Origin: Microbacterium saperdae
GTDB taxonomy: Bacteria; Actinomycetota; Actinomycetes; Actinomycetales; Microbacteriaceae
Reading direction: 5' to 3'
Length of the DNA stretch: 64,000 nucleotides
NCBI RefSeq assembly: GCF_006716345.1
Contig: NZ_VFOX01000001.1
Location: 124,001 to 188,000 of the forward strand
Shown here: positions 43,152 through 51,921 of the stretch, one piece after another
Numbering within the stretch: position 1 is the stretch's first letter
How the letters are laid out: every line of letters begins with the position of its first letter
Program-made: the position numbers and the translations under genes
Notes under the pieces: model-generated
What the model saw: the letters and a program-made list of their open reading frames with translations, nothing else
Told to the model about the DNA's origin: nothing
The model's database searches: none

Positions 43152-43216
43152 CAGGAGATCTCGCGACCTGCAGGACGAATCCCGACGGATGCTCCTGCAT
43201 TCCGTGAGATCTCCTG
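43152..43216. repeat. Imperfect intergenic palindrome
   Basis: CAGGAGATCTCGCG (43152-43165) pairs with CGTGAGATCTCCTG (43203-43216) with one mismatch, and the inside adds CTGCAGGA/TCCTGCAT. It sits between convergent ara and xyl operons and can act as a two-way terminator. It resembles in plan the elements at 38156 and 61424. Confidence 0.6.
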
Positions 43217-43252
43217 CAGGCCGTGCGGCCGAAGGACCGCACCTGCGCCGCA

Positions 43253-44563
43253 CTACCGCAGCAGCAGCGCCGCAGCCTGGCGGGCGGCGCCGAGCGCGAC
43301 GTATTCGTCGGCCTCCGGCACCTCCACCGGGATGCCGAACACCTCCGGCGCGATCGCCCGTACCGCGGCCGACTGCGCCCCGCCGCCGATCAGCAGTGCG
43401 CGCTGCAGAGGCACCCCCGCCTCGCGCAGCGCGTCGAGACCGGCGCCGAGTCCGGACAGCATCCCCTCGACCGCGGCGCGGGCCAGGTTCTCCCGTGTCG
43501 TCGAAGCGAGGGTCATGCCGCTGAGCGTGGCGGTCGCGTCGGGCAGGTTCGGCGTGCGCTCACCCTCGAAGTAGGGCACGAGCGTGAGTCCGGCGGCGCC
43601 GGCCGACGCCGCCAGTGCGAGGCGGCTCAGCTCGTCATGGTCGACGCCGAGCAACGCCGCGGTGACATCGAGCACCCGCGCCGCGTTGAGCGTGCACACG
43701 AGAGGCAGGAAGTGGCCGTCTGCCGAGGCGAAGCCCGCGATGATGCCCGAAGGGTCCGCCGAGGGGCGCTCGCTCACACCGAAGACCGTGCCGCTGGTGC
43801 CGATCGACACCACCACGTCACCAGGGCCGGCGCCGAGTCCCCGCGCGGCGGCGGCGTTGTCGCCGGCACCGGGGCCGACGAGCCGACCGTCGGCATCCTG
43901 CACCGACTCCTCGGCGCCGAGCACGCGCGGCAGCACCGCGTCGTGACCCAGCGCGGCGACCAGCAGTGCCCGGTCGTACTCGCCGGTGGCCGGGTTCCAG
44001 TACCCCGTGCCCGAGGCATCGGAGCGGTCGGTGACCAGCTCCTCGAGCGCCGGGCCGAGCGGAGCGGCCTCCGCACCGACCGGACCGTACCCGCGCAGGC
44101 GCCAGGTCAGCCAGTCGTGCGGAAGAGCGACCGCCGCCACCCGTGCCGCGTTGTCGGGCTCGTGGTCGCGCAGCCAGCGCAGCTTGGAGATCGTGAAGGA
44201 TGCCACGGGCACGAGGCCGGTGCGCGCGACCAGGTCCTGTGTGCCGAACTCGGCCACGAGGTCGGCCGCGGCGTCCGCGGAGCGGGTGTCGTTCCACAGC
44301 AGGGCGTCGCGGATGACTGCGCCGGAGGCATCGAGCGCCACCATCCCGTGCTGCTGTCCACCGATGGCCCAGGCCTCGATGTCGTCGAGTCCTCCAGCCT
44401 CGGCGATCGCGGCCGACAGCGCCGTCCACCACGACTCGGGGTCGACCGAGGTGCCGTCCGGGTGCGCGGCGCGGCCGGTGCGCACCACCGTGCCGGTCGC
44501 CGCATCCGTGACGACCACCTTGCAGGACTGGGTCGAGGAATCGACCCCGAGTGCGAGTGCCAT
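43253..44563 (-). CDS. xylB: Xylulokinase
   Basis: A 436-residue FGGY kinase with the N-terminal loop [16 protein letters not shown], the xylulokinase-type [55 protein letters not shown] and C-terminal [20 protein letters not shown]. It phosphorylates D-xylulose to D-xylulose 5-phosphate. It is eight bases downstream of xylA's stop in a two-gene operon divergent from a ROK regulator. At 436 residues it is shorter than the roughly 480-500 of many homologues but is within the actinobacterial range. Confidence 0.94.
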   Translation of the reverse strand: MALALGVDSSTQSCKVVVTDAATGTVVRTGRAAHPDGTSVDPESWWTALSAAIAEAGGLDDIEAWAIGGQQHGMVALDASGAVIRDALLWNDTRSADAAADLVAEFGTQDLVARTGLVPVASFTISKLRWLRDHEPDNAARVAAVALPHDWLTWRLRGYGPVGAEAAPLGPALEELVTDRSDASGTGYWNPATGEYDRALLVAALGHDAVLPRVLGAEESVQDADGRLVGPGAGDNAAAARGLGAGPGDVVVSIGTSGTVFGVSERPSADPSGIIAGFASADGHFLPLVCTLNAARVLDVTAALLGVDHDELSRLALAASAGAAGLTLVPYFEGERTPNLPDATATLSGMTLASTTRENLARAAVEGMLSGLGAGLDALREAGVPLQRALLIGGGAQSAAVRAIAPEVFGIPVEVPEADEYVALGAARQAAALLLR

Positions 44564-44571
44564 GCTCGGAC

Positions 44572-45762
44572 TCAGCGGGCGCCGAGGAGGTGCTCCGTGG
44601 CGAGCTGCTGCAGCCGCACGAATCCGAAGCCCTTGCCGCCGAAGTAGGCGTTCGCATCGAAGTCCTCGTAGGCGCTGCGGTCGGCGAGCAGGTCGTCGTA
44701 TGACTCGCCCTCGCCCAGGGTGGGAGCGGCGAGTTCGATCACGCGCGCGGCGGCCAGGGCCTCCTGCACCTCGGGGTCGGCGCGGAACGCCGCGGCCCGC
44801 TCCTTGAGCAGCAGGTACGTGCGCATGTTGGCGGCGGCCGAGTCCCAGACGCCGGTCTCGTCTTCGGTGCGGCTCGGCTTGTAGTCGAAGTGACGCGGGC
44901 CGTCGTAGGCGGGGATGCCGTTCGGGCCGCCGTTCTCGAGCAGGTCGACGAGCGAGAACGCGTTGTGCAGGTCGCCGTGGCCGAACACCAGGTCCTGGTC
45001 GTACTTGATGCCGCGCTGGCCGTTGAGGTCGATGTGGAAGAGCTTGCCGTGGAACAGCGCCTGGGCGATCCCGGCGGTGAAGTTGAGTCCCGCCATCTGC
45101 TCGTGGCCGACTTCGGGGTTCACGCCGACGAGTTCGGGGCGCTCGAGCGAGTCGATGAACGCGATCGCGTGGCCGAGCGTGGGCAGCAGGATGTCGCCGC
45201 GCGGCTCGTTCGGCTTCGGCTCGATGGCGAAGCGGATGTCGTAGCCCTTGTCCGTCACGTAGTCGCCGAGCAGGTTGACGGCTTCGCGGTAGCGCTCGAG
45301 TGCACTGCGGACGTCCTTCGCCGAGTCGTACTCCGCACCCTCACGGCCGCCCCACATCACGAACGTCTTGGCGCCGAGCTCGGCGGCGAGGTCGAGGTTG
45401 CGCAGCACTTTGCGCAGCGCGAACCGGCGCACCTGGCGGTCGTTGGAGGTGAAGCCGCCGTCTTTGAAGACCGGGGCGGAGAAGAGGTTGGTGGTCACCA
45501 TGGGCACGATCAGGCCGGTGTCGGCGAGCGCACCCTTGAGGCGATCGATCTGGGTCTGACGCTCGGCGTCGGTGGAGCCGAAGGCGAACAGGTCGTCGTC
45601 GTGGAAAGTGAGTCCGTACGCGCCCAGCTCGGAGAGCTTCTCGACCGCGTGCACGACGTCGAGCGCCGGGCGGGTGGGTCCGCCGAACGGGTCGGCGCCG
45701 TTGTAGCCGATGGTCCACAGGCCGAACGAGAACTTGTCGGCGCGGGTGGGGGTGAGGCTCAT
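44572..45762 (-). CDS. xylA: Xylose isomerase
   Basis: A 396-residue actinobacterial-type xylose isomerase. Catalytic His54 and Asp57 (TFHDDDLF), metal ligand Glu181 with Lys183 ([11 protein letters not shown]), the [11 protein letters not shown] loop and [24 protein letters not shown] with downstream metal ligands are intact; numbering is the same as in Streptomyces and Actinoplanes enzymes. It isomerises D-xylose to D-xylulose. ATG 45762 is chosen over a much longer in-frame reading that would cross the operator. First gene of xylA-xylB. Confidence 0.96.
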   Translation of the reverse strand: MSLTPTRADKFSFGLWTIGYNGADPFGGPTRPALDVVHAVEKLSELGAYGLTFHDDDLFAFGSTDAERQTQIDRLKGALADTGLIVPMVTTNLFSAPVFKDGGFTSNDRQVRRFALRKVLRNLDLAAELGAKTFVMWGGREGAEYDSAKDVRSALERYREAVNLLGDYVTDKGYDIRFAIEPKPNEPRGDILLPTLGHAIAFIDSLERPELVGVNPEVGHEQMAGLNFTAGIAQALFHGKLFHIDLNGQRGIKYDQDLVFGHGDLHNAFSLVDLLENGGPNGIPAYDGPRHFDYKPSRTEDETGVWDSAAANMRTYLLLKERAAAFRADPEVQEALAAARVIELAAPTLGEGESYDDLLADRSAYEDFDANAYFGGKGFGFVRLQQLATEHLLGAR

Positions 45763-45803
45763 GATGCTCCTTCGCATGGTGCCGCACGGCGGCTTCCCGT
45801 AAA

Positions 45804-45822
45804 ATGTTGTGAGCAACAACAT
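45804..45822. promoter_or_regulatory. xylA/ROK intergenic operator
   Basis: ATGTTGTGAGCAACAACAT has arms ATGTTG and CAACAT around seven bases, in the AT-rich centre of the divergent xylA and ROK-regulator region. It has the look of a ROK/XylR operator, but no confident promoter hexamers were assigned. Confidence 0.55.
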
Positions 45823-45886
45823 ATAACCTGAGGATGACGATGTCCAGCCTTCTAGACTGAGACGCCGAACCCCGATGGAGGACGAT

Positions 45887-47050
45887 GTGACGACGGATGC
45901 TGCGCCGAAGGACAACGGCGACGGCGTGCGCGCCCGCAATCTCGCCCGCATCCTGCGCCTGGTGCATCTGGGGGGTCCGCAGTCGCGCGCCCAGCTGACG
46001 ACGGCGACCGGGTTGAACAGGTCGACCGTCGCCGATCTCGTCGGCGAGCTGGTCGGCGACGGGTGGGTCGTGGAGCGGGAGCCCGATCCCGTCGGCCGGG
46101 TCGGCCGCCCTTCGCCCGTGGTGGAGGCGTCGCCCCGGCGCGTGGTCATCGCGGTGAACCCCGAGGTCGACGCGATCGAGATCGCCGCGGTGGATCTCGC
46201 CAGGGGCATCGCGCTGCGCGAACGGATCGAATCGGATGCCCTCCTGAGTGCGGAGGCGACCGCCGAGCTCGTCGCGGAGGTCATCGCACGCTGGCGCGAC
46301 GAGGCGCTGCGCGGCTTCCGCCTCGTCGGCATCGGGATCGCGGTGCCGGGCCTGGTGCGTGCGGCCGACGGGCTGGTGCGCAACGCCCCGCACCTCGGCT
46401 GGGTCGATGCGCCGCTGCGCGCCCTGGTCGCTTCGCAGACGGGCCTGCCGGTGGCGGTGGGCAATGACGCGAGCCTGGGCGCACTCGCCGAGCATCTCTT
46501 CGGTGCTGCGGCGGGTGCGGATGACGTCATCTATCTCAACGGCGGCCCCTCGGGCATCGGCGGCGGGATCATCGTCCACGGCCTGCCGGTCGGGGGCGTC
46601 GGGGGATACGCCGGCGAGTTCGGGCAGAACCGCGTGCGCGCCGCCGGAGCGGAGGGGCCGGAGCCCATCGTGCTCGAGGACACCGTGAGCCGGGCGCGAC
46701 TGCTCGCCGTGCTCGGGCTCCAGACGGCGGACGACCCGACGCTCGCCGAGGCGCTGGCCGCGGCGTCCGAGACCGCGGGCGATGTACAGGGGGAGAGTCG
46801 GCGCCAGCGGGTGGTGCTCGCGCAGGCGATCGCGGATGCCGTGAACATCCTCAACCCCTCCGTGGTCGTGCTCGGCGGTTTCCTCGCGATGCTCGTCGAG
46901 AGCGACCCCGAGGGCTTCGCCACCGCCGTCGCGACCGGGGCGATGGCGGAGAACGCCGAGGGGCTGCGCATCCTCTCGGCATCCCTCGCCGCCGACCGAC
47001 TGCTGCTGGGTGCGGCCGAGCTCGCGTTCACCTCGGTCGGGGTGATCTGA
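45887..47050 (+). CDS. ROK-family transcriptional regulator (XylR-like)
   Basis: A ROK repressor of 387 residues from GTG 45887, which has GGAGG five bases upstream; ATG 45875, four codons earlier, has no visible ribosome site. A winged helix ([39 protein letters not shown]) precedes the sugar-kinase-like ROK domain with [27 protein letters not shown] and [17 protein letters not shown]. The zinc-site cysteines common in ROK proteins are absent; the region reads [13 protein letters not shown]. Divergent from xylAB and therefore probably its xylose-responsive repressor. Confidence 0.88.
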   Translation: MTTDAAPKDNGDGVRARNLARILRLVHLGGPQSRAQLTTATGLNRSTVADLVGELVGDGWVVEREPDPVGRVGRPSPVVEASPRRVVIAVNPEVDAIEIAAVDLARGIALRERIESDALLSAEATAELVAEVIARWRDEALRGFRLVGIGIAVPGLVRAADGLVRNAPHLGWVDAPLRALVASQTGLPVAVGNDASLGALAEHLFGAAAGADDVIYLNGGPSGIGGGIIVHGLPVGGVGGYAGEFGQNRVRAAGAEGPEPIVLEDTVSRARLLAVLGLQTADDPTLAEALAAASETAGDVQGESRRQRVVLAQAIADAVNILNPSVVVLGGFLAMLVESDPEGFATAVATGAMAENAEGLRILSASLAADRLLLGAAELAFTSVGVI

Positions 47051-47070
47051 GCCCGGTCAGCGCGCGAGTC

Positions 47071-47736
47071 TCAGGCCAGCGCGCTCAGCAGTGCCTGGGC
47101 CGCAGATGTCGAGGACTGCGGGTTCTGTCCGGTGATGAGCAGGCCGTCGACGACGGTGTGGTCGCTCCATGGTGCCGCGATCTCGACCTCGGCCCCGAGC
47201 GCACGCAGTGACGTCTCGAGCAGGTACGGCGCGCGATCCGCGAGTCCGCCGAGGCGCTCCTCCTCATCGGAGAATCCGGTGATCCGTCGTCCGGCCACCA
47301 CCGACTCGCCCTCGGCGGAGCGGGCGGGCAGGAACGCGGCGAGCCCATGGCACACGGCAGCGAGCGGTCGGCCGCCGGCGACCGTCGCGGCGATCAGGGC
47401 CGCAGAGTCGGCGTCGACGGCGAGATCCTGCATGGGTCCGTGTCCGCCGGGGTAGTACACCGCGTCGAACGCGGCCGGCTCGACCTCGGCGAGCACGAGC
47501 GGGGTCGAGAGCGCGTCGATGTGCGCGATCGCCTCGGCGTCGCCGTCGGTCAGGCTCGTGGAGTCGACGGCAGGGATGACGCCGCCGGGGGTGGCGAAGG
47601 CGACATCGTGTCCGGCCTCCGTGAGGATGCGGTAGGGAGCGAGCAGTTCTTCGGCCCAGTAGCCGGTGGGGTGAGCGGTGCCGTCGTCGAGGGTCCAGGT
47701 GCGGGCGCCGGTGACGACGAAGAGGATGGTGGACAT
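47071..47736 (-). CDS. DJ-1/PfpI-family protein (Hsp31-like)
   Basis: A 221-residue class I glutamine amidotransferase-like protein. The nucleophile elbow is AAVCHG with Cys129 and His130, Glu29/Glu30 lies in the conserved early position (GYWAEELLAPY), and the YYPGGHGPMQDL loop is typical of Hsp31/chaperone-glyoxalase members. It may detoxify reactive aldehydes or protect proteins under stress. Divergent from a LysR gene that probably controls it; its C-terminus converges with the ROK gene 20 bases away. Confidence 0.88.
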   Translation of the reverse strand: MSTILFVVTGARTWTLDDGTAHPTGYWAEELLAPYRILTEAGHDVAFATPGGVIPAVDSTSLTDGDAEAIAHIDALSTPLVLAEVEPAAFDAVYYPGGHGPMQDLAVDADSAALIAATVAGGRPLAAVCHGLAAFLPARSAEGESVVAGRRITGFSDEEERLGGLADRAPYLLETSLRALGAEVEIAAPWSDHTVVDGLLITGQNPQSSTSAAQALLSALA

Positions 47737-47810
47737 GCGATCTCCCGGGGTGAGGCGGCGGATGCCGCGCGTGTGCGGATACTCGGGACAACGAGCGCCT
47801 CTATGTGCTG

Positions 47811-47844
47811 ATTCCGATAGATTGCCGATATGAGCAATCGGAAT
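47811..47844. promoter_or_regulatory. Operator-like inverted repeat across the LysR start codon
   Basis: ATTCCGAT (47811-47818) and ATCGGAAT (47837-47844) are perfect inverted arms, with ATTGC/GCAAT nested inside. The repeat spans the LysR ATG at 47830. TAGATT (47818-47823) ends six bases before that ATG, so the lysR message may be leaderless and the repeat may serve autorepression. Confidence 0.5.
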
Positions 47845-48735
47845 ACCGATGGTTTGCAGGATCTCGGCCTGTGGCGCACGTTCCTGGCGGCATACCGCGC
47901 CGGGTCGGTGTCCGGGGCCGCGCGGATGCTCGGGCTCGCCCAGTCCTCGGTCACGGCGCAGCTGCAGTCGCTCGAGGCGACGCTCGGTGAGCCGCTGTTC
48001 GCCCGGCACGCGCGCGGCATCCGTCCCACCGCGCGCGCCGACGATCTCGCGGCGCGTCTGGCCGGCCCGCTCGACGCTGTGGCCATCGCGATCGGCGCAG
48101 ATCCCTCCCGCCCTGTCGAGATCGCCCCCGTGAGGCTCGGCGGCGCCGCCGAGTTCCTCGCCACGGTCGTCATGCCGGCGCTGGCTCCGGCGGTCGCCGG
48201 CGGCCTTCGGCTCACGGTCACCGCCGGACTCGCGGACGATCTCCTGGAGCGGCTCGGTGCAGGCAGTCTCGATGTCGTGCTCTCCGCCGTCCGGCCGCGC
48301 GGGCGGCGGCTGCCCGCGGTCCCCTTGTTCGACGAGGAGTTCGTCCTGGTGGCCTCGCCCTCGCTCGGCATCCCGGCGGCGGCAGACCTGCGCGCCGAGG
48401 CGCTCGCCTCCCACCCCCTCCTCGCGTACGCGCAGGATGTGCCGATCCTGAGACGCTACTGGCGTCATGTGTTCGGCGCGCGCCTGGAGCGCGAACCTTC
48501 GCTCGTGGTCCCCGATCTGCGCGGTCTCGCCGCGGCCGCCGTCGCCGGAGCGGGGGTGACGGTGCTGCCCAGCTACCTGATCGCCGATGAACGGGCGGAC
48601 GGTCGACTGATCGTGCTCCGCGAGACCGAGGATCCCCCCATCAACACGGTGTATCTGGTTCGCCGTCCCGGAGCCGTCGGCGAGGCGGTCACCGCGGTGG
48701 AGCGGATGCTGCGCGACGCCGCCCGGAGCCTGTGA
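47830..48735 (+). CDS. LysR-family transcriptional regulator
   Basis: A 301-residue LysR regulator. The N-terminal winged helix (LWRTFLAAYRAGSVSGAARMLGLAQSSVTAQLQSLEATLGEPLFAR) and type 2 periplasmic-binding co-inducer domain (VRLGGAAEFLATVVMPAL to the end) are complete. No Shine-Dalgarno sequence is seen, in line with a leaderless start. Divergent from the DJ-1/PfpI gene, its most likely target. Confidence 0.9.
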   Translation: MSNRNTDGLQDLGLWRTFLAAYRAGSVSGAARMLGLAQSSVTAQLQSLEATLGEPLFARHARGIRPTARADDLAARLAGPLDAVAIAIGADPSRPVEIAPVRLGGAAEFLATVVMPALAPAVAGGLRLTVTAGLADDLLERLGAGSLDVVLSAVRPRGRRLPAVPLFDEEFVLVASPSLGIPAAADLRAEALASHPLLAYAQDVPILRRYWRHVFGARLEREPSLVVPDLRGLAAAAVAGAGVTVLPSYLIADERADGRLIVLRETEDPPINTVYLVRRPGAVGEAVTAVERMLRDAARSL

Positions 48736-48741
48736 ACCTGA

Positions 48742-49326
48742 TCAGCGGGCGAGCCAGCTCCGCAGCGAGCGGGTGACCCAGGGGAGCACCCAGTAGGTCA
48801 TGATCGGCGTCAGGACCAGGGTCGTGCACAGCACGCGGAGCCAGATCGGCAGCGCATCCCACCCCGGCACCGGGCTCATCGCAGAGGTGAAGGCCAGGTT
48901 CACCGGGAAGAAGCCCAACCAGATCGTGACGGCCTGCTTCCAGCGCGGCGGGGCGTTCACGACGGCGACGGTCGCCGTGCCCTCGGCAGTCGGCAGAGTG
49001 ATCGTGCCGGTGGAGGGCTCGTCGAACCATCCCTCGATGCCGCTGCGGCGCCGTGAGCGCTCGCTGCGGATGAAGCCCTCGCCCATCGACAGCCACCAGG
49101 CGCGTTCGCCCGACCGCTCCCACGCCACCAGGGTGTCCTCGTTCGCGAAGCGGTACAGCATGTGCCACACCTGCGAGTCCTCGCCGGCGCGCACCCAGCC
49201 GGAGCCGAGGAATCCCGGATACTTGTGCGCCATGTTGACCCCGGTCTGCACCCACGCCGTCGCCTCGGCGATGCGTGCGGGATCGACCTCGCGGCGGATG
49301 GAGACGGTGATGGGTTCGCTGGACAT
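48742..49326 (-). CDS. ABM-domain protein with C-terminal membrane hairpin
   Basis: A 194-residue protein. Residues 1-95 resemble an antibiotic-biosynthesis-monooxygenase (dimeric alpha/beta barrel) domain: ITVSIRREVDPARIAEATAWV and FLGSGWVRAGEDSQVWHMLYRFANEDTLVAWERS. Residues about 130-185 are two membrane helices (AVTIWLGFFPVNLAFTSAM and WLRVLCTTLVLTPIMTYWVL), as in the COG3224 group. Oxidase activity is unproven for this class. ATG 49326 is used; a longer in-frame reading has no support. It converges with lysR six bases away. Confidence 0.75.
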   Translation of the reverse strand: MSSEPITVSIRREVDPARIAEATAWVQTGVNMAHKYPGFLGSGWVRAGEDSQVWHMLYRFANEDTLVAWERSGERAWWLSMGEGFIRSERSRRRSGIEGWFDEPSTGTITLPTAEGTATVAVVNAPPRWKQAVTIWLGFFPVNLAFTSAMSPVPGWDALPIWLRVLCTTLVLTPIMTYWVLPWVTRSLRSWLAR

Positions 49327-49520
49327 GGCAGGTCCTCGGAGAGGGGCGATCCGGATCGCGGATGCGCCGAGCGGTGGGGAGCGCCGGGGTAGGGGCGTGC
49401 CGTCGATTCTATGCGCCTCCCGCCGGGAAAGCCGTGCGGGGAAGCCGCTGGCGGTAGTCGCGCGCGATGATCGCGGATCGGAAGGATACGCGCCGTATGT
49501 CGGTGCGATGACCCCTACAT

Positions 49521-49552
49521 GCGGGGGATTGCCCCCGCGTTCCTTGCGGGGG
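49521..49552. other. Three-arm alternative hairpin in the upstream region of the response regulator
   Basis: GCGGGGG (49521-49527), CCCCCGC (49532-49538) and GCGGGGG (49546-49552) share one complementary middle arm that can pair with either flank, giving two mutually exclusive hairpins (4- and 7-base loops). This lies in the 413-base gap 49327-49739, the largest in the window; the rest of the gap shows no gene. It could be an attenuator or simply a GC-rich terminator. Confidence 0.45.
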
Positions 49553-49739
49553 TGTCCTGACGGCGGGTAGACCCGATGGTGGCGGTCACGACCGCCGTGA
49601 GGGACCCTTCCTCCCCGGGGGGCCTCAGGGCTGCGGGGGATGGCATCTCCTCGCAGCCCACTGTCGTCCAGGGGAGGCGCGTGCAAGGGGACACCATGGG
49701 ACGCACGCGAAGCAGAACGCCGGAGGAAGTAGGAGCAAT

Positions 49740-50393
49740 TTGGGGAACGAAAATCGTATGGTCGTGTGCGTCGGGATCATCGATGACCATCGGGCGATGC
49801 TGCTGGGCACGACGGCGATCGTCAACGGTCATCCGGGAATGCACGTGGTCGCGATGGGCAAGACGGTCGCCGAACTCGTCGCATTCCGGCAGCGGATGGA
49901 TGTCATCCTGCTCGGCCTGACGCTGTCGGACGGGTCGACGCCGGCGCAGAACATCGCGGCACTGTCCTGGACGGGAGCGCGGGTGCTGGCCTATGCCGCG
50001 GATGAGCAGATCGGGCTCATCCGCGAGGCGGCGAGAGCGGGGGCCGTAGGAATGATCAAGAAGTCGGACGAGGCGCCGCAGCTCGTCGCTACGTTGCGGG
50101 CCGCGGCACGTGGCCAGTTGGTCGCCGGCGCGGACTGGGTGCGGGGCGGCAGAGGAGACGCGTCGGGCGCGCGAATCAACCTCTCGACGAGGGAGAGCGA
50201 GGTGCTCGCGCTGTATGCCGCGGGGGAGACGGCGGAGCGGGTGGCGCAGGCGCTGTTCGTGTCACGCGAGACAGTGCTCGATCACATCCGCCGCATCCGG
50301 GTGAAGTACGCCGCGGTGGGTCGCCCTGCTCTCACGAAGGTCGACCTGTTCCGGAGGGCCGTCGAAGACGGATTCGTCCAACAGGACTCCTGA
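49740..50393 (+). CDS. LuxR-type response regulator with degenerate receiver domain
   Basis: 217 residues from TTG 49740, preceded by AGGAG; ATG 49758 is an alternative that removes six residues. An N-terminal receiver-like domain (CVGIIDDHRAMLLG, acidic pair at 15-16) keeps the conserved Lys (MIKKSDE), but the phospho-acceptor position reads VILLGLTLSDGS: Gly59 instead of Asp. The C-terminal LuxR helix-turn-helix (LSTRESEVLALYAAGETAERVAQALFVSRETVLDHIRRI) is intact. No histidine kinase is nearby. It probably binds DNA independently of phosphorylation. Confidence 0.85.
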   Translation: MGNENRMVVCVGIIDDHRAMLLGTTAIVNGHPGMHVVAMGKTVAELVAFRQRMDVILLGLTLSDGSTPAQNIAALSWTGARVLAYAADEQIGLIREAARAGAVGMIKKSDEAPQLVATLRAAARGQLVAGADWVRGGRGDASGARINLSTRESEVLALYAAGETAERVAQALFVSRETVLDHIRRIRVKYAAVGRPALTKVDLFRRAVEDGFVQQDS

Positions 50394-50433
50394 CTTCTGT
50401 GCCCGCGCCGATCGGCGGGCGCAGAATGGGGAG

Positions 50434-51618
50434 ATGAGCACACGCAGCGAAGCGGTCCTGGTCGATGTCGTCCGTACGCCGGTCGGACGAGGGAAGGCGG
50501 GGGGCGCACTGTCGGGCGTGCATCCGATCGACCTCGCCGCCGGAGTGCTCTCTGCTGTCCTCGCGCGGAACGGCCTGGAGTCGCGCCAGATCGATGACGT
50601 GCTGTTGGGTTGCGTGAGCCAGGTCGGCGAGCAGTCGATGAACATCGGGCGGCAGGCGGTGCTCGCGGCGGGATTCGATGAGACCGTCCCGGCATTCACG
50701 ATCGATCGGCAGTGCGGATCGAGTCAGCAGGCCGTGCACATCGCCGCCCAGGGGATCATCGCCGGGTCCTACGACATCGTGATCGCCGGCGGGGTCGAGT
50801 CGATGAGCCGCGTGCCGTTGGGGGCATCCGCTGCCGGTGGCTCTCCGATCTCTCCGCGCCTGCGGGCCCGTTACCCCGAGGGCCTGGTGAACCAGGGGGT
50901 GTCCGCCGAGTTGATCGCGCAGCGCTGGGAGCTCACCCGGGAGCAGCTGGATGCCTACGCCGCGGAGTCGCATCGTCGCGCCGCGGCGGCGTGGACCGAC
51001 GGATTCTTCGACAGGACGATGGTCGTGGTCCCCGAAGCGCCGGAGGCGGTGTCGGATGAGACCGTCCGCGCGGGAACGACGAGGGATCGGCTGGCCGCAC
51101 TCTCGCCCGCGTTCCGCACGGATGCTCTGGCCGCGCGCTTCCCCGACCTGGACTGGCGCATCACCGCGGGCAACTCCTCTCCGCTGACGGATGGGGCGTC
51201 GGCGGCGCTGCTGATGAGCGCCGAGCGGGCCGAGGCCCTCGGTCTCACTCCTCGTGCCCGGTTCCATGCCTTCTCCGTCGTCGGCGACGATCCCCTGATG
51301 ATGCTCACCGGTCCCATCCCCGCGACGCGACACGTGCTGGAGCGCGCGCGTCTCACGATCGACGATCTCGACGCGTACGAGGTCAATGAGGCATTCGCCT
51401 CGGTGCCGTTGGCCTGGGCGGCCGAGCTCGGGGCCGATGCGGAGAGGCTCAATCCGCGGGGAGGCGCGATCGCGCTCGGGCATGCGCTGGGCTCCTCCGG
51501 CACGCGGCTCCTCGGCACCCTCATCGACCACCTGGAGGCGACCGGCGGCCGATTCGGCCTGCAGACCATGTGCGAGGGCGGTGGCATGGCGAACGCCACG
51601 ATCATCGAGCGGCTGTGA
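50434..51618 (+). CDS. Thiolase (acetyl-CoA C-acyltransferase)
   Basis: A 394-residue thiolase with nucleophile Cys94 (DRQCGSSQQA), His350 (GHALGSSGTR) and second Cys380 (MCEGGGMA), all in the expected places. It cleaves or condenses acyl-CoA with CoA/acetyl-CoA. Members of this subgroup serve fatty acid beta-oxidation or acetoacetyl-CoA metabolism; the acyl chain cannot be told. A CGCCGATCGGCG palindrome lies 16 bases upstream. It is followed by a strong terminator, so it is separate from the valine operon beside it. Confidence 0.92.
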   Translation: MSTRSEAVLVDVVRTPVGRGKAGGALSGVHPIDLAAGVLSAVLARNGLESRQIDDVLLGCVSQVGEQSMNIGRQAVLAAGFDETVPAFTIDRQCGSSQQAVHIAAQGIIAGSYDIVIAGGVESMSRVPLGASAAGGSPISPRLRARYPEGLVNQGVSAELIAQRWELTREQLDAYAAESHRRAAAAWTDGFFDRTMVVVPEAPEAVSDETVRAGTTRDRLAALSPAFRTDALAARFPDLDWRITAGNSSPLTDGASAALLMSAERAEALGLTPRARFHAFSVVGDDPLMMLTGPIPATRHVLERARLTIDDLDAYEVNEAFASVPLAWAAELGADAERLNPRGGAIALGHALGSSGTRLLGTLIDHLEATGGRFGLQTMCEGGGMANATIIERL

Positions 51619-51650
51619 GCGACGGCATCCGCGACTGACTCCGCACGGAG

Positions 51651-51684
51651 AAGACCCCCGCCGACCCGATTCGGCGGGGGTCTT
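51651..51684 (+). terminator. Rho-independent terminator after the thiolase
   Basis: AAGACCCCCGCCGA (51651-51664) and TCGGCGGGGGTCTT (51671-51684) form a perfect 14-pair stem with a six-base loop, followed by T. The rest of the 303-base gap to 51922 holds the valine operon's promoter region, in which a CGACAT/ATGTCG inverted repeat (51883-51888 and 51896-51901) is the only clear site. Confidence 0.85.
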
Positions 51685-51921
51685 TGCGGTGCGGGACCGC
51701 TGCGGGAGCGTGAGCCGCTCACCGCGGCGCGGAAACCTGTGACTACCCGATCCGGTCTGAGTCTCTCCGCGCATCTGCAGTTGTAATCGATCGATGTGGA
51801 CGCGGGGTGAACGGGTGAGGAACACCGTCGACGTGATAAATACATGGACGTCCTAGTAATTCTCCGGATGTCAGAGTAAAGTCGACATAGTGCCAATGTC
51901 GGCACGAAGGGACGTCACAAA

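Noticed and set aside
44572..46530. 652-codon reading of xylose isomerase with a long N-terminal extension
   Set aside because: The extension crosses the operator and the divergent ROK gene and is Ser/Arg-rich shadow; the canonical enzyme starts at 45762.
48742..49686. 314-codon reading of the ABM-domain protein
   Set aside because: The added N-terminal part is low-complexity and lies in the region with alternative hairpins; the ABM domain starts at ATG 49326.
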